From Bradyrhizobium hipponense (lineage in GTDB: Bacteria > Pseudomonadota > Alphaproteobacteria > Rhizobiales > Xanthobacteraceae), in assembly GCF_008123965.1 (NCBI RefSeq), contig NZ_VSTH01000099.1, forward strand, positions 1 to 64,000: a DNA stretch of 64,000 bases. Reading direction: 5' to 3'. How positions within the stretch are numbered: position 1 is the stretch's first letter; every line of letters begins with the position of its first letter. Below the pieces are notes generated by a model, which did no database searches, was not told where the DNA came from, and saw only the letters and a list, made by a program, of their open reading frames with translations. The translations under genes and the position numbers were made by a program. Positions 50,466-57,881 of the stretch are shown here, one piece after another.

Positions 50466-50580
50466 CCTCACCCTGAGGAGCTTGCGAAGCAAGCGTCTCG
50501 AAGGGCGAGGCCCAACTGGCGATAGACGGGCCTCCATGGTTCGAGACGCGCGCAACAGCGCGCTCCTCACCATGAGGAGC
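50466..50580. repeat. Intergenic palindromic repeat (CTTCGAGACG family)
   Basis: Left CTCACCCTGAGGAGC with GTCTCGAAGGGCGAGG and right GGTTCGAGACGCGCG with GCTCCTCACCATGAGGAG face each other. The family recurs at 53953-54133, 54434-54622 and 61938-62066. It fills most of the 260-base gap between pmtA and the membrane protein gene. Confidence 0.75.
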
Positions 50581-50604
50581 AATTACACACTCGAGCCGCC
50601 TTGT

Positions 50605-51294
50605 TCACGCCGCCTTGGCGACGTCGAGCTTGCGGAAGCGCACCAGCGAGAAATGGCCGAGCGGCGGAATCAGGCGGCGCTCGGCCAGCTCGATGCCGTT
50701 GGCGCCGGCGAGCCACTTCGCATAGCGCGACCAGGCGAACTCGGCGGTGCGGAAGCCGAGCGGACGCACCACCGGCTGGAGCCTCTGCTCGATGAAGCGG
50801 CGCATGCCGGCATCGGCGCTGACGCGAGTGAGGATGATCAGCTCGCCGCCCGGGCGCAGCACGCGCGCGAATTCGTCGAGCGCCTTTTCTGGATTTGGCA
50901 CCGCAGTGACGACATATTGCGCCATCACGACGTCGAAGGAATTGTCGGGGAATTCGAGCTTCTCGGCGTCCATCACCGCGAGGCCCTCGACATTCTTCAG
51001 CTTGCCATCGGTGACGCGCTGGCGCGCCTTGTCGAGCATCGCTTCCGAAATGTCGGTGCCGAAGATGCGCAGATGGGGAGCGTACATCGGCAGCGAGATG
51101 CCGGTGCCGACGCCGACCTCGAGCACGCGGCCGCCGATCTTGTTGGTAGCCGCGATCGCCGCCTGCCGGCCCTTGGCGAACACGCCTCCGAACACGAGGT
51201 CGTAGACCGGCGCCCAGCGGTCATAGGCCTGCTCGACCGTACCACGGGTGAGGTCAAGCTGCTGGGTGCCATCAAGGTTCATGATCTTAGCCAT
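50605..51294 (-). CDS. pmtA: Phosphatidylethanolamine N-methyltransferase PmtA (Rhodobacter-type)
   Basis: This SAM-dependent enzyme methylates phosphatidylethanolamine up to three times to give phosphatidylcholine. The 229-residue product has the Rhodobacter-type start AYDRWAPVYDLVFGGVF, the SAM loop VLEVGVGTGISLPMY, GTDISEAMLDKA and FDVVMAQYVVTAVPNPEKAL. The nearby psd gene supplies its substrate. Rhizobial PmtA often comes in several copies, so it may be one of several here. A general class I methyltransferase is the fallback call. Confidence 0.85.
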   Translation of the reverse strand: MAKIMNLDGTQQLDLTRGTVEQAYDRWAPVYDLVFGGVFAKGRQAAIAATNKIGGRVLEVGVGTGISLPMYAPHLRIFGTDISEAMLDKARQRVTDGKLKNVEGLAVMDAEKLEFPDNSFDVVMAQYVVTAVPNPEKALDEFARVLRPGGELIILTRVSADAGMRRFIEQRLQPVVRPLGFRTAEFAWSRYAKWLAGANGIELAERRLIPPLGHFSLVRFRKLDVAKAA

Positions 51295-51330
51295 CTCTGA
51301 GGTTCTCGCTGTGGTTCAAAACGGTGAGGA

Positions 51331-52383
51331 TCAGCCGCGCACCGGCCGCCGCGCCATCACCGGCGAGGCGCGCAGGATACGGCTGGGCTGAAGTGAAGTA
51401 AGATTGCCGACGAACTGCCGCGCGCTGTTCTCCCAGGAACGCTCCAGCGCGAAGTTGCGGCAGGTCTCGCGCGACATGGTGAGCGCGCGCAAGCAGGCGG
51501 CGCGCAAATCCTGATCGATCGCGCCGATCGGGTGGTCGGCAATGACGTCCTTGGGTCCGGTCACCGGAAACGCCGCAACCGGCGTGCTGCAGGCGAGCGC
51601 CTCGAGCTGCACCACGCCGAAAGTGTCGGTCAGGCTCGGAAACACGAACACGTCGGCCGCGGCGAGGTGCGCAGTGAGGTCCGCGCCCTTCTTCTCGCCG
51701 AGGAAGACGGCGGCCGGATATTTCTTTTCGAGCAGCGCCCTCTGCGGGCCGTCGCCGATGACCACCTTGGTGCCGGGCAGATCGAGCGAGAGGAACGCCT
51801 CGAGATTCTTCTCCACCGCCACGCGTCCCATCGTCATGAAGAACGGCCGCGGCAGATCGAGCCTTGCGGGAGCGTCGGGATGGAACAGCTCGGTGTCGAC
51901 GCCGCGGGTCCAAAAGCCGAGCCGCTTGAAGCCACGCTCGGAGAGCTCCTGCCGCAGCGACGGCGTCGCCACCATGGTCATGGCGGCGGCATCGTGGAAG
52001 TGGCGCAGCACGGCATATCCGACGGCGGCAGGAATGCCGGTGCGTACCGAGACGTATTCGGGAAAGCGCGTCGTGTAGGAGGTGGTGAAGGCGAGGCGGT
52101 TGCGTCGGCAATAGGCCCGCGCGGCCCAGCCGATCGGCCCTTCGGTGGCGATGTGCAGGGCTTCCGGCGCAGCCTTCTCGATCCGCCGCGCGATCTCTTT
52201 AGCATTGGGCAGCGCGATGCGCAGGCCCGGATACGTCGGCAGCGGCCATGACGGAAAGCCGTCGGGCGTCAAGAAGTCGATCTCGACATCCAGCGCCTTG
52301 GCGGCATTGGCCAGCGAGGTCAACGTCCGCACCACACCGTTAACCTGCGGATGCCAGGCGTCAGTCGCGATTAATACCCGCAT
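51331..52383 (-). CDS. GT4-family glycosyltransferase
   Basis: A 350-residue retaining glycosyltransferase of the GT-B fold. It opens with VLIATDAWHPQVNGVVRTL and closes with the donor-binding motif DTFGVVQLEALACSTPVAAFPVTGPKD. The N-terminal pattern is shared with lipid-modifying GT4 enzymes such as sulfoquinovosyl- and mannosyl-transferases. It ends 36 bases before pmtA begins in the same direction, so they form one operon with a lipid role likely. The sugar and acceptor are unknown. The start at 52383 is preferred over 52428. Confidence 0.9.
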   Translation of the reverse strand: MRVLIATDAWHPQVNGVVRTLTSLANAAKALDVEIDFLTPDGFPSWPLPTYPGLRIALPNAKEIARRIEKAAPEALHIATEGPIGWAARAYCRRNRLAFTTSYTTRFPEYVSVRTGIPAAVGYAVLRHFHDAAAMTMVATPSLRQELSERGFKRLGFWTRGVDTELFHPDAPARLDLPRPFFMTMGRVAVEKNLEAFLSLDLPGTKVVIGDGPQRALLEKKYPAAVFLGEKKGADLTAHLAAADVFVFPSLTDTFGVVQLEALACSTPVAAFPVTGPKDVIADHPIGAIDQDLRAACLRALTMSRETCRNFALERSWENSARQFVGNLTSLQPSRILRASPVMARRPVRG

Positions 52384-52446
52384 GGGAAAATCCCGAGATT
52401 TTGATGATTCTCGGCTTACGACCATCAACCACGGATGTTTCAGGCG

Positions 52447-52458
52447 TGTGACGTCACA
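52447..52458. promoter_or_regulatory. 12-base perfect palindrome between divergent genes
   Basis: TGTGACGTCACA is a perfect palindrome in the 275-base gap between the divergent GT4 and L,D-transpeptidase genes. Its half site TGTGA is shared with CRP/FNR-type and some GntR-type operators, but the spacing between the half sites is too short for a CRP site. It is a candidate operator only. Confidence 0.35.
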
Positions 52459-52658
52459 GAAGTGTCGACGGGCTGTTTTGTTCGTTAACGGGCTGGCCGA
52501 GCCACGAAACTGTCATGAAACAATCGTTGCCGCCATGAAACCGTTTTCGGTTTTCCGTGCAAACGTCCCGAAACCTTTTGCCGTTAGTGATCTCTGCAAC
52601 AGAGCACCGCAAGCGGTGCCGCGGTGAGCAAGAACACCGAGCAAACAGGGGCGATCAA

Positions 52659-53366
52659 ATGTTCAATCTGGGCACGTTCAAGAGTTATTCGCGCGCCGTT
52701 GCTTTGAGCGCAGTGGCTGTTACCGCAATCGCATTCGCCGCCCCGGCCAAGGCCGCGCCCGTGCAACTCTTCCCCTTCTTTCAGCCGCTGCCGCCGATCG
52801 CCGCACCGCAGCCGTACCAGCCCTATCAGGCGACGCCCTACCAGGCCGCGCCGTCCGAGGATCAGGACGCCGTCGAGATGCCGGCCCGCTTCCGCCGCCA
52901 GACCGTGTCCTACGCCACACGCGAGGCGCCGGGCACCATCATCATCGATACGCCCAACACTTATCTTTATTACGTGCTCGGTGGCGGCCAGGCCGTTCGC
53001 TACGGCATCGGCGTCGGCCGCGACGGCTTCACCTGGTCGGGCACACAATCGGTGACCAGGAAGGCCGAGTGGCCGGACTGGACCCCGCCGCCGGAGATGA
53101 TCGCCCGCCAGCCCTATCTGCCGCGCCACATGGCTGGCGGCCCCGGCAACCCACTCGGCGCCCGCGCCATGTATCTCGGCGGCACCATCTACCGTATCCA
53201 CGGCACCAACGCCCCCGACACCATCGGCAAGCACGTCTCCTCCGGCTGCATCCGCCTGACCAATGAAGACGTCTCCGACCTCTACTCCCGCGTCAACGTC
53301 GGCACCAAGGTGATCGTGCTCCCGATGACGGAGCGCCGCGCGGACCTCGGTAGCGCAACGCGGTGA
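52659..53366 (+). CDS. L,D-transpeptidase (YkuD family)
   Basis: This enzyme forms 3-3 cross-links in peptidoglycan or attaches proteins to it, using a cysteine. The 235-residue product has a signal peptide ending near residue 32, a Pro/Tyr/Gln-rich linker (33-66), and the YkuD domain. His181 and Cys197 lie in the signature YRIHGTNAPDTIG and SSGCIRL. The start at 52659 follows CAGGGGCG. A hairpin terminator lies 18 bases after the stop. Rhizobia rely heavily on L,D-cross-links, and several such enzymes are usual per genome. Confidence 0.95.
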   Translation: MFNLGTFKSYSRAVALSAVAVTAIAFAAPAKAAPVQLFPFFQPLPPIAAPQPYQPYQATPYQAAPSEDQDAVEMPARFRRQTVSYATREAPGTIIIDTPNTYLYYVLGGGQAVRYGIGVGRDGFTWSGTQSVTRKAEWPDWTPPPEMIARQPYLPRHMAGGPGNPLGARAMYLGGTIYRIHGTNAPDTIGKHVSSGCIRLTNEDVSDLYSRVNVGTKVIVLPMTERRADLGSATR

Positions 53367-53384
53367 GCAACAGGACATTGTGAC

Positions 53385-53424
53385 GCAAACGGCCCCGGAA
53401 CCCTCCGGGGCCATTTTCGTTTGC
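53385..53424 (+). terminator. Terminator behind the L,D-transpeptidase gene
   Basis: A 9-pair stem, GGCCCCGGA (53391-53399) with TCCGGGGCC (53404-53412), is followed by ATTTTCGTTT. Outer words GCAAAC and GTTTGC add a second pairing across the T-rich stretch. It stands between the transpeptidase and cytochrome genes, which run in the same direction. Confidence 0.75.
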
Positions 53425-53485
53425 ATGGTGCTCTCCGGGCGCCCGCGCTTTGAGAGGCACGAGCGCAATCATCACGGAGGCGCAG

Positions 53486-53908
53486 ATGCAGTCAGTCCGG
53501 CAAACGTCGCGAAGCCGATGGTTGTGGTCGATCGCGAGCGCGGGAGGATTGCTGTGGCTTTTCTCTGTGCCCTCTGCTCTCGCGCAGCAACCGGCGAGCG
53601 ACGACGCGGCTCGACAAGCCTTTAACAATTCATGCCGCACCTGCCACTCCGTGAAGGAAGGCGACAATCGGCTCGGCCCCAACCTCAGCAAGATCGTCGG
53701 ACGGAAGGCAGGCTCGCTGCCGGACTACAACTATTCTCCCGCCATGAAGGATGCGGACTTGGTCTGGGATCAGGACAAGCTCACGCGCTTCATCGTCAAG
53801 CCAGACGAGGTCGTGTCCGGCAACAAGATGCAGCCCTATGGCGGCATCTCGCCCGAGGAAGCAGGCAAGGTGGTTGCTTATCTGCAATCGGTGTCGGGCT
53901 CACAATAG
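53486..53908 (+). CDS. Class I cytochrome c, periplasmic
   Basis: A 140-residue exported cytochrome of the cytochrome c2/c550 type that carries electrons in the periplasm. A signal peptide runs to about residue 34. The heme motif CRTCH is at residues 50-54, and the axial methionine is Met115 in NKMQPYGG. The start at 53486 is fixed by the ribosome site GGAGG five bases before. The redox partner is not visible in the window. Confidence 0.94.
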   Translation: MQSVRQTSRSRWLWSIASAGGLLWLFSVPSALAQQPASDDAARQAFNNSCRTCHSVKEGDNRLGPNLSKIVGRKAGSLPDYNYSPAMKDADLVWDQDKLTRFIVKPDEVVSGNKMQPYGGISPEEAGKVVAYLQSVSGSQ

Positions 53909-53952
53909 CGGCCCCCGGGGCACCACGCCATTTTGACTTGCGATTGCGGCTT

Positions 53953-54133
53953 ATCCTTCGAGACGCCCGCCTCCGGCGCGCTCCTCAGGATGAGGACGGA
54001 GTATGCGGCCGCCCAACCTGTACGACGAACTTGTTACACCGACAAATTACACACGCAATACTTGCACAAAGCCACAGATGCCAGTTAGCCTCATCCTGAG
54101 GAGCGCGCTCTTGCGCGCGTCTCGAAGGATGGG
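53953..54133. repeat. Composite palindromic repeat, left of the GIY-YIG gene
   Basis: Two arms of about 45 bases, TATCCTTCGAGACGCCCGCC through CTCCTCAGGATGAGGAC and CCTCATCCTGAGGAGCGCGC through GTCTCGAAGGATGGGGC, are inverted copies around a spacer of about 90 bases. Each arm also folds on itself. The right arm ends 10 bases before the GIY-YIG gene and has nearly the same sequence as the right arm of the element beyond it. Confidence 0.85.
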
Positions 54134-54142
54134 GCGGGCACG

Positions 54143-54475
54143 ATGACAGAAGGCGCGTACCTCTACATTCTCAGATGCGCCGATGGCAGCTACTACATCG
54201 GAACGACACGGACCGAGCTTGAAATCAGGGTCGCTCAGCACAACACCGGGACATTCGGCGGCTATACAAAGTTACGCAGACCCGTCACGCTGGTCTTCTC
54301 GCAATGGTTCGACAGGATCACCGACGCGATCGAATGCGAACGCAAGCTGAAGAAATGGAGCCGCGCCAAGAAAGAGGCTTTCATGCGCAGCGATTTTACC
54401 GAACTTCACGAATTGGCGAAGCGCGGATCACATCATCCTTCGAGACGCCCGCCTGCGGCGGGCTCCTCAGGATGA
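54143..54475 (+). CDS. GIY-YIG nuclease-fold protein
   Basis: A 110-residue protein of the small GIY-YIG group (UPF0213/YhbQ-like). The fold motif is YLYILRCADGSYYIGTT, followed by the conserved Arg of ELEIRVAQHNTGTFGGYT and the Glu in AIECERKLKKWSRAKKEAF. These proteins are single-domain nucleases or relatives of unknown role. The last 14 or so residues (SHHPSRRPPAAGSSG) and the stop codon are encoded by the left arm of the repeat at 54434-54622, so the native C-terminus was probably near residue 95. The gene is enclosed by two copies of the same composite repeat. Confidence 0.88.
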   Translation: MTEGAYLYILRCADGSYYIGTTRTELEIRVAQHNTGTFGGYTKLRRPVTLVFSQWFDRITDAIECERKLKKWSRAKKEAFMRSDFTELHELAKRGSHHPSRRPPAAGSSG

Positions 54476-54622
54476 GGACTGAGTGCGCGGCTAACAGGAG
54501 ACGGCCTGACAGACCTCGTTGCGCCAGCGAAACGCCGCTCCGCGATACCTGCGCCAAGTCACGAATGCCCTTTGAGCCTCATCCTGAGGAGCGCGCTCTT
54601 GCGCGCGTCTCGAAGGATGGGG
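54434..54622. repeat. Composite palindromic repeat, right of the GIY-YIG gene
   Basis: It has the same build as 53953-54133: CATCCTTCGAGACGCCCGCC through GCTCCTCAGGATGAGGAC on the left, and GCCTCATCCTGAGGAGCGCG through CGTCTCGAAGGATGGGGC on the right, with a spacer of about 95 bases. The right arms of the two elements agree for about 45 bases. The spacers differ. The left arm overlaps the end of the GIY-YIG frame. Confidence 0.85.
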
Positions 54623-54638
54623 CGGGTGACCAACGGCC

Positions 54639-54917
54639 TTACCGCCGCCCGCCTGCGCGCCGTTCCGAGATCAGTCTCAGCCACGCCGAGGCATGAAACG
54701 CGCTCATCAGGAGATACATCGGGACCATCCCGCCCAGCAAAGAGCCATGTTCAGCGGAGCAGAGCATGTCGGCCGTGCCGCCGCCGAGCACGGCCGTCAG
54801 CAAGGCCATGATCGCGAAGGTCGGCGACGCCGCGAGGCCAAGCCATCTGGCGAGATGGCGGGCGGCCACGCTGCTGTCGCGACCAGTCCCGGCGGCGATG
54901 CTGACGGGATGGGTCAT
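54639..54917 (-). CDS. Small membrane protein coupled to the DUF899 gene
   Basis: A 92-residue protein with two hydrophobic helices (about 25-45 and 60-80: FAIMALLTAVLGGGTADML and GGMVPMYLLMSAFHASAWL). Its start at 54917 overlaps the stop of the DUF899 gene by 4 bases, so it is made together with that protein. I do not recognise the family. The frame also reads far upstream across the DUF899 gene, but that part is out of phase with it and not used. A role as a membrane partner of the DUF899 protein is inference. Confidence 0.7.
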   Translation of the reverse strand: MTHPVSIAAGTGRDSSVAARHLARWLGLAASPTFAIMALLTAVLGGGTADMLCSAEHGSLLGGMVPMYLLMSAFHASAWLRLISERRAGGRR

Positions 54918-55708
54918 CGCCTTTCGCTCGCGGCCTCTTCGCGGAAGGCCTTCTCGCCGGCGTCCGAGATCTCCACCCACTTCTTGTCGGGCGCGGCGCC
55001 TTCCGTGTAGCTGTCGTGCCAGTTCCACCATTTGTAGGTCGGCGTCTGGGGATAGCCTTTGGGCGAATCCTCCCAGACCTCCTGCCGGCCGAGTGGCGTG
55101 ATGTCGAGGTAGTTCCAGGTGCCGCCCATCTGCTCGTCGCCGCGGCTCTTGACGAAATAAGTACGGAAGATGCGGTCGCCGTCCCGGTAGAACACGTTCG
55201 TGCCGTGCCATTCGTCGACGCCGAAATCGGCATCGAAACTGTCCGTGATGGTGACCCATGGCATGATCCAGCCCATCCGCTTCTTCAGCCGTGCGATGTC
55301 GGCCTGCGGCGCGCGCGAGGCGAACACGAGTGTGGTGTCGCGGGCATTCAAATGGGCGACATGGGCGACCTGATCGGCCACCATCGAGCAGCCGCGGCAT
55401 GCATGATCTGGCCAGCCGAACACGCCCGGCTCGAAGAAGGCCCGGTAGACGATCAGCTGCCGCCGGCCCTGGAACAGATCGAGCAGACTGACCTTGCCGC
55501 CGGGCCCCTCGAACGCATAGGTTTTGTCCACCGCCATCCACGGCATGCGCCGGCGCTCGGCGGCCAGGGCGTCGCGGGCACGGGTGTGCGCCTTTTCCTT
55601 CACGAGCAGTTGCTGACGGGCTGCCTCCCAGTCCTGCGGCGACACCACCGGCGGTGTTTGCATGGCGGGCTGTCCGCTATTTCCTGAGTGCTCGACTGAT
55701 GTCATCAT
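54914..55708 (-). CDS. DUF899 thioredoxin-like protein
   Basis: A 264-residue cytoplasmic protein of the DUF899 family, thioredoxin-like in fold. The family pattern is clear: AAERRRMPWMAVDKTYAF, LFQGRRQLIVYRAFFEPG, CRGCSMVADQVAHVAHLNARDT, and TYFVKSRGDEQMGGTWNYLDITPLGRQEVWEDSPKG. The CRGC pair is at the usual active-site place. The biochemical role is not established. It overlaps a small membrane protein gene and is divergent from an HTH regulator 150 bases away, which may control it. Confidence 0.92.
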   Translation of the reverse strand: MMTSVEHSGNSGQPAMQTPPVVSPQDWEAARQQLLVKEKAHTRARDALAAERRRMPWMAVDKTYAFEGPGGKVSLLDLFQGRRQLIVYRAFFEPGVFGWPDHACRGCSMVADQVAHVAHLNARDTTLVFASRAPQADIARLKKRMGWIMPWVTITDSFDADFGVDEWHGTNVFYRDGDRIFRTYFVKSRGDEQMGGTWNYLDITPLGRQEVWEDSPKGYPQTPTYKWWNWHDSYTEGAAPDKKWVEISDAGEKAFREEAASERR

Positions 55709-55858
55709 GGTTCTCCAAAGCTCTTGCTTGGACGATCGTTCTGCGTCTCGCTATGACAGACGCGGAACCGATCGCCCCTCACCGCACATTGTCGGCCGTA
55801 AACGATTTCTGGCACCGGACGGTTGCGCGGTGGGAGTAACAAGTGTGGCGGGATTTGA

Positions 55859-57079
55859 ATGGAATCGCTGATCACGGCCGCGGCGCGCGCGCTTGAAGCT
55901 GGCGATCCGCTCGGCGCATTGAACCGTGTCGCGTTGCGCAACGACCCGCCTTCGCTCGCACTGCGCGGCATCGCGATGGCGCAGCTCGGCGATCTCGCAA
56001 AGGCGAAGACGCTGCTGCGGAGTGCTGCACGCGCCTTCGGTCCGAGAGAGGCGGTGGCGCGCGCAAGGTGTGTCGTGGCCGAGGCCGAGATCGCGCTCGT
56101 CTCGCGCGACCTGAACTGGCCGGTGAAAGCGCTCGCGGCGGCGCGGGCGACGCTCGAAAAGCACGGCGATCTCGCCAATGCCGCGCATGCGGGCCACATC
56201 GAGGCGCGCCGCCTGCTCCTCGTCGGACGCGTCGACGAGGCAGAGCGCACGCTCGCCGAGGTCAGCACCGCATCGCTTCCGCCTGCGTCTCAGGTTGCCC
56301 GCGAGCTGGTGGTCGCGGGCATTGCGATCAGGCGGCTCAGGACGGAAGCCGCGCGTGCCGCGCTCGACCGCGCGGCCAAGGCAGCGCGGCTGGCCGGAAT
56401 CCCAGCACTGACGGCGGAAGTTTACAGCACGAACCTTATCCTCGATACGCCCGCGGCGCGCCTGATCTCCCGCGGCGGCGAACACCCGTTGTTGCTCGGG
56501 GAGGTCGAAAGACTGGCGACCTCGACAGCACTCGTCCTGGACACCTTCCATCACGTCGTGCGCAGGCGAGGCGTGGTCGTGTCGCTCGGAACGCGACCGG
56601 TGCTGTTCGCGCTCGCCCGTCTTCTGGCACAGGCATGGCCGGCGGATGTCTCGCGAGAGACGCTGATCGCCGCTGCGTTTCGAGCGAGGCACGTGGATGA
56701 ATCGCACCGCGCGCGGTTGCGGGTCGAGATCGGGCGGCTCCGCACCCAGCTCAAACCGCTGGCCGATGTCAGCGCGACGAAGCAGGGTTTTGTGCTGGCG
56801 CCGCGGAAGACGCGCGACGTCATCGTGCTGGCGCGGCCGGTCGAGGAGAAGCACGCCGATGTCCTCGCCTTCCTCTCCGATGGCGAGCCGTGGTCGAGCT
56901 CGGCGCTCGCGCTCGCGCTTGCCATGAGCCCGCGCACGGTTCAGCGGGCGCTTGAGGAGCTGGCCAGATCGAGCAAGGTGCAGTCGTTCGGGCACGGACG
57001 GGCGCGCCGCTGGATGACCCCGCCTGTCCCGGGTTTCCCGACAGGCTTGTTACTCCACGGACCGCTCCTGAAGACGTAG
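55859..57079 (+). CDS. HTH regulator with helical repeat N-terminus
   Basis: A 406-residue protein. Residues 1-190 are Ala-rich paired helices resembling TPR repeats (GIAMAQLGDLAKAKTLLRSAARAF, VDEAERTLAEVS). The middle (about 225-320) carries a winged-helix-like segment (SRETLIAAAFRARHVDESHRARLRVEIGRLR) recalling OmpR/BTAD-type DNA-binding domains. The C-terminus has a second HTH (SALALALAMSPRTVQRALEELARSSKVQSFGHGRARRW). It is probably a transcription factor for the divergent DUF899 operon or the beta-propeller gene 30 bases downstream. I do not recognise a named family. Confidence 0.75.
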   Translation: MESLITAAARALEAGDPLGALNRVALRNDPPSLALRGIAMAQLGDLAKAKTLLRSAARAFGPREAVARARCVVAEAEIALVSRDLNWPVKALAAARATLEKHGDLANAAHAGHIEARRLLLVGRVDEAERTLAEVSTASLPPASQVARELVVAGIAIRRLRTEAARAALDRAAKAARLAGIPALTAEVYSTNLILDTPAARLISRGGEHPLLLGEVERLATSTALVLDTFHHVVRRRGVVVSLGTRPVLFALARLLAQAWPADVSRETLIAAAFRARHVDESHRARLRVEIGRLRTQLKPLADVSATKQGFVLAPRKTRDVIVLARPVEEKHADVLAFLSDGEPWSSSALALALAMSPRTVQRALEELARSSKVQSFGHGRARRWMTPPVPGFPTGLLLHGPLLKT

Positions 57080-57108
57080 GATGGAAGCCCTCAACCGGGA
57101 TCAAGCAC

Positions 57109-57753
57109 ATGAAGCGTTCAGCCGCCGAGATCGTCAGGGAGTACGGACCCTTCGCGGGCGTCGAGACCGTCCATGGCGTTACCTATGACGGCACGCACGT
57201 CTGGTTCGCGTCCGGCGACAAGTTGAATGCGGTCGATCCGGCAAGCGGCAGGATCGCACGCTCCATCGATGTCGCCGCGCATGCAGGAACGGCGTACGAT
57301 GGCAAGCACCTGTTCCAAATCGCCGAGGATCGCATCCAGAAGATCGACGCCGCGACCGGCAAGGTGCTCGCCACAATCCCCGCGCCGGGCGGCGGCGGCG
57401 ACTCCGGACTTGCCTGGGCCGAAGGTTCGCTCTGGGTCGGCCAATATCGCGAGCGGAAGATTCATCAGGTCGATCCGGAGACCGGGACGGTTCTTCGCAC
57501 CATCGAAAGCAAGCGCTTCGTGACCGGCGTGACCTGGGTGGACGGTGAACTCTGGCATGGCACCTGGGAGGGCGAGGAAAGTGACGTGCGACGGATCGAC
57601 CCTGATACGGGCAAGGTACTCGAGCAGCTCGATCTGCCCGCCGGAACGATGGTCTCAGGATTGGAGTCCGATGGCGGCGATCGCTTCTTCTGCGGCGGCG
57701 GCAGTCGCGGCAATGTGAGAGCGGTCCGCAGGCCGAGGCGGGCCACGCGATGA
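57109..57753 (+). CDS. Beta-propeller protein, glutamine cyclotransferase-like
   Basis: A 214-residue protein made of repeated propeller strands with the recurring pattern VDP-x2-G-x-(I/V) (AVDPASGRIARSI, KIDAATGKVLATI, QVDPETGTVLRTI, RIDPDTGKVLEQL). This is typical of glutaminyl cyclotransferase-like or PQQ-like six-bladed propellers. No signal peptide is seen, so it is probably cytoplasmic. It is shorter than most glutamine cyclotransferases, and I cannot point to their catalytic residues. It follows the HTH gene by 30 bases and is likely in its operon. Confidence 0.75.
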   Translation: MKRSAAEIVREYGPFAGVETVHGVTYDGTHVWFASGDKLNAVDPASGRIARSIDVAAHAGTAYDGKHLFQIAEDRIQKIDAATGKVLATIPAPGGGGDSGLAWAEGSLWVGQYRERKIHQVDPETGTVLRTIESKRFVTGVTWVDGELWHGTWEGEESDVRRIDPDTGKVLEQLDLPAGTMVSGLESDGGDRFFCGGGSRGNVRAVRRPRRATR

Positions 57754-57881
57754 CGGTTTGAACACGCTGCACGGTGAGGCCGCAGCCGTTAACCCATTCG
57801 CCCCAATTCCACCCCATCCATGCGCTCTAGCGCCCTCCTCTCCCGCCCTGTAGAATCCACCCCGGGCGGTCTGGGGGATTG

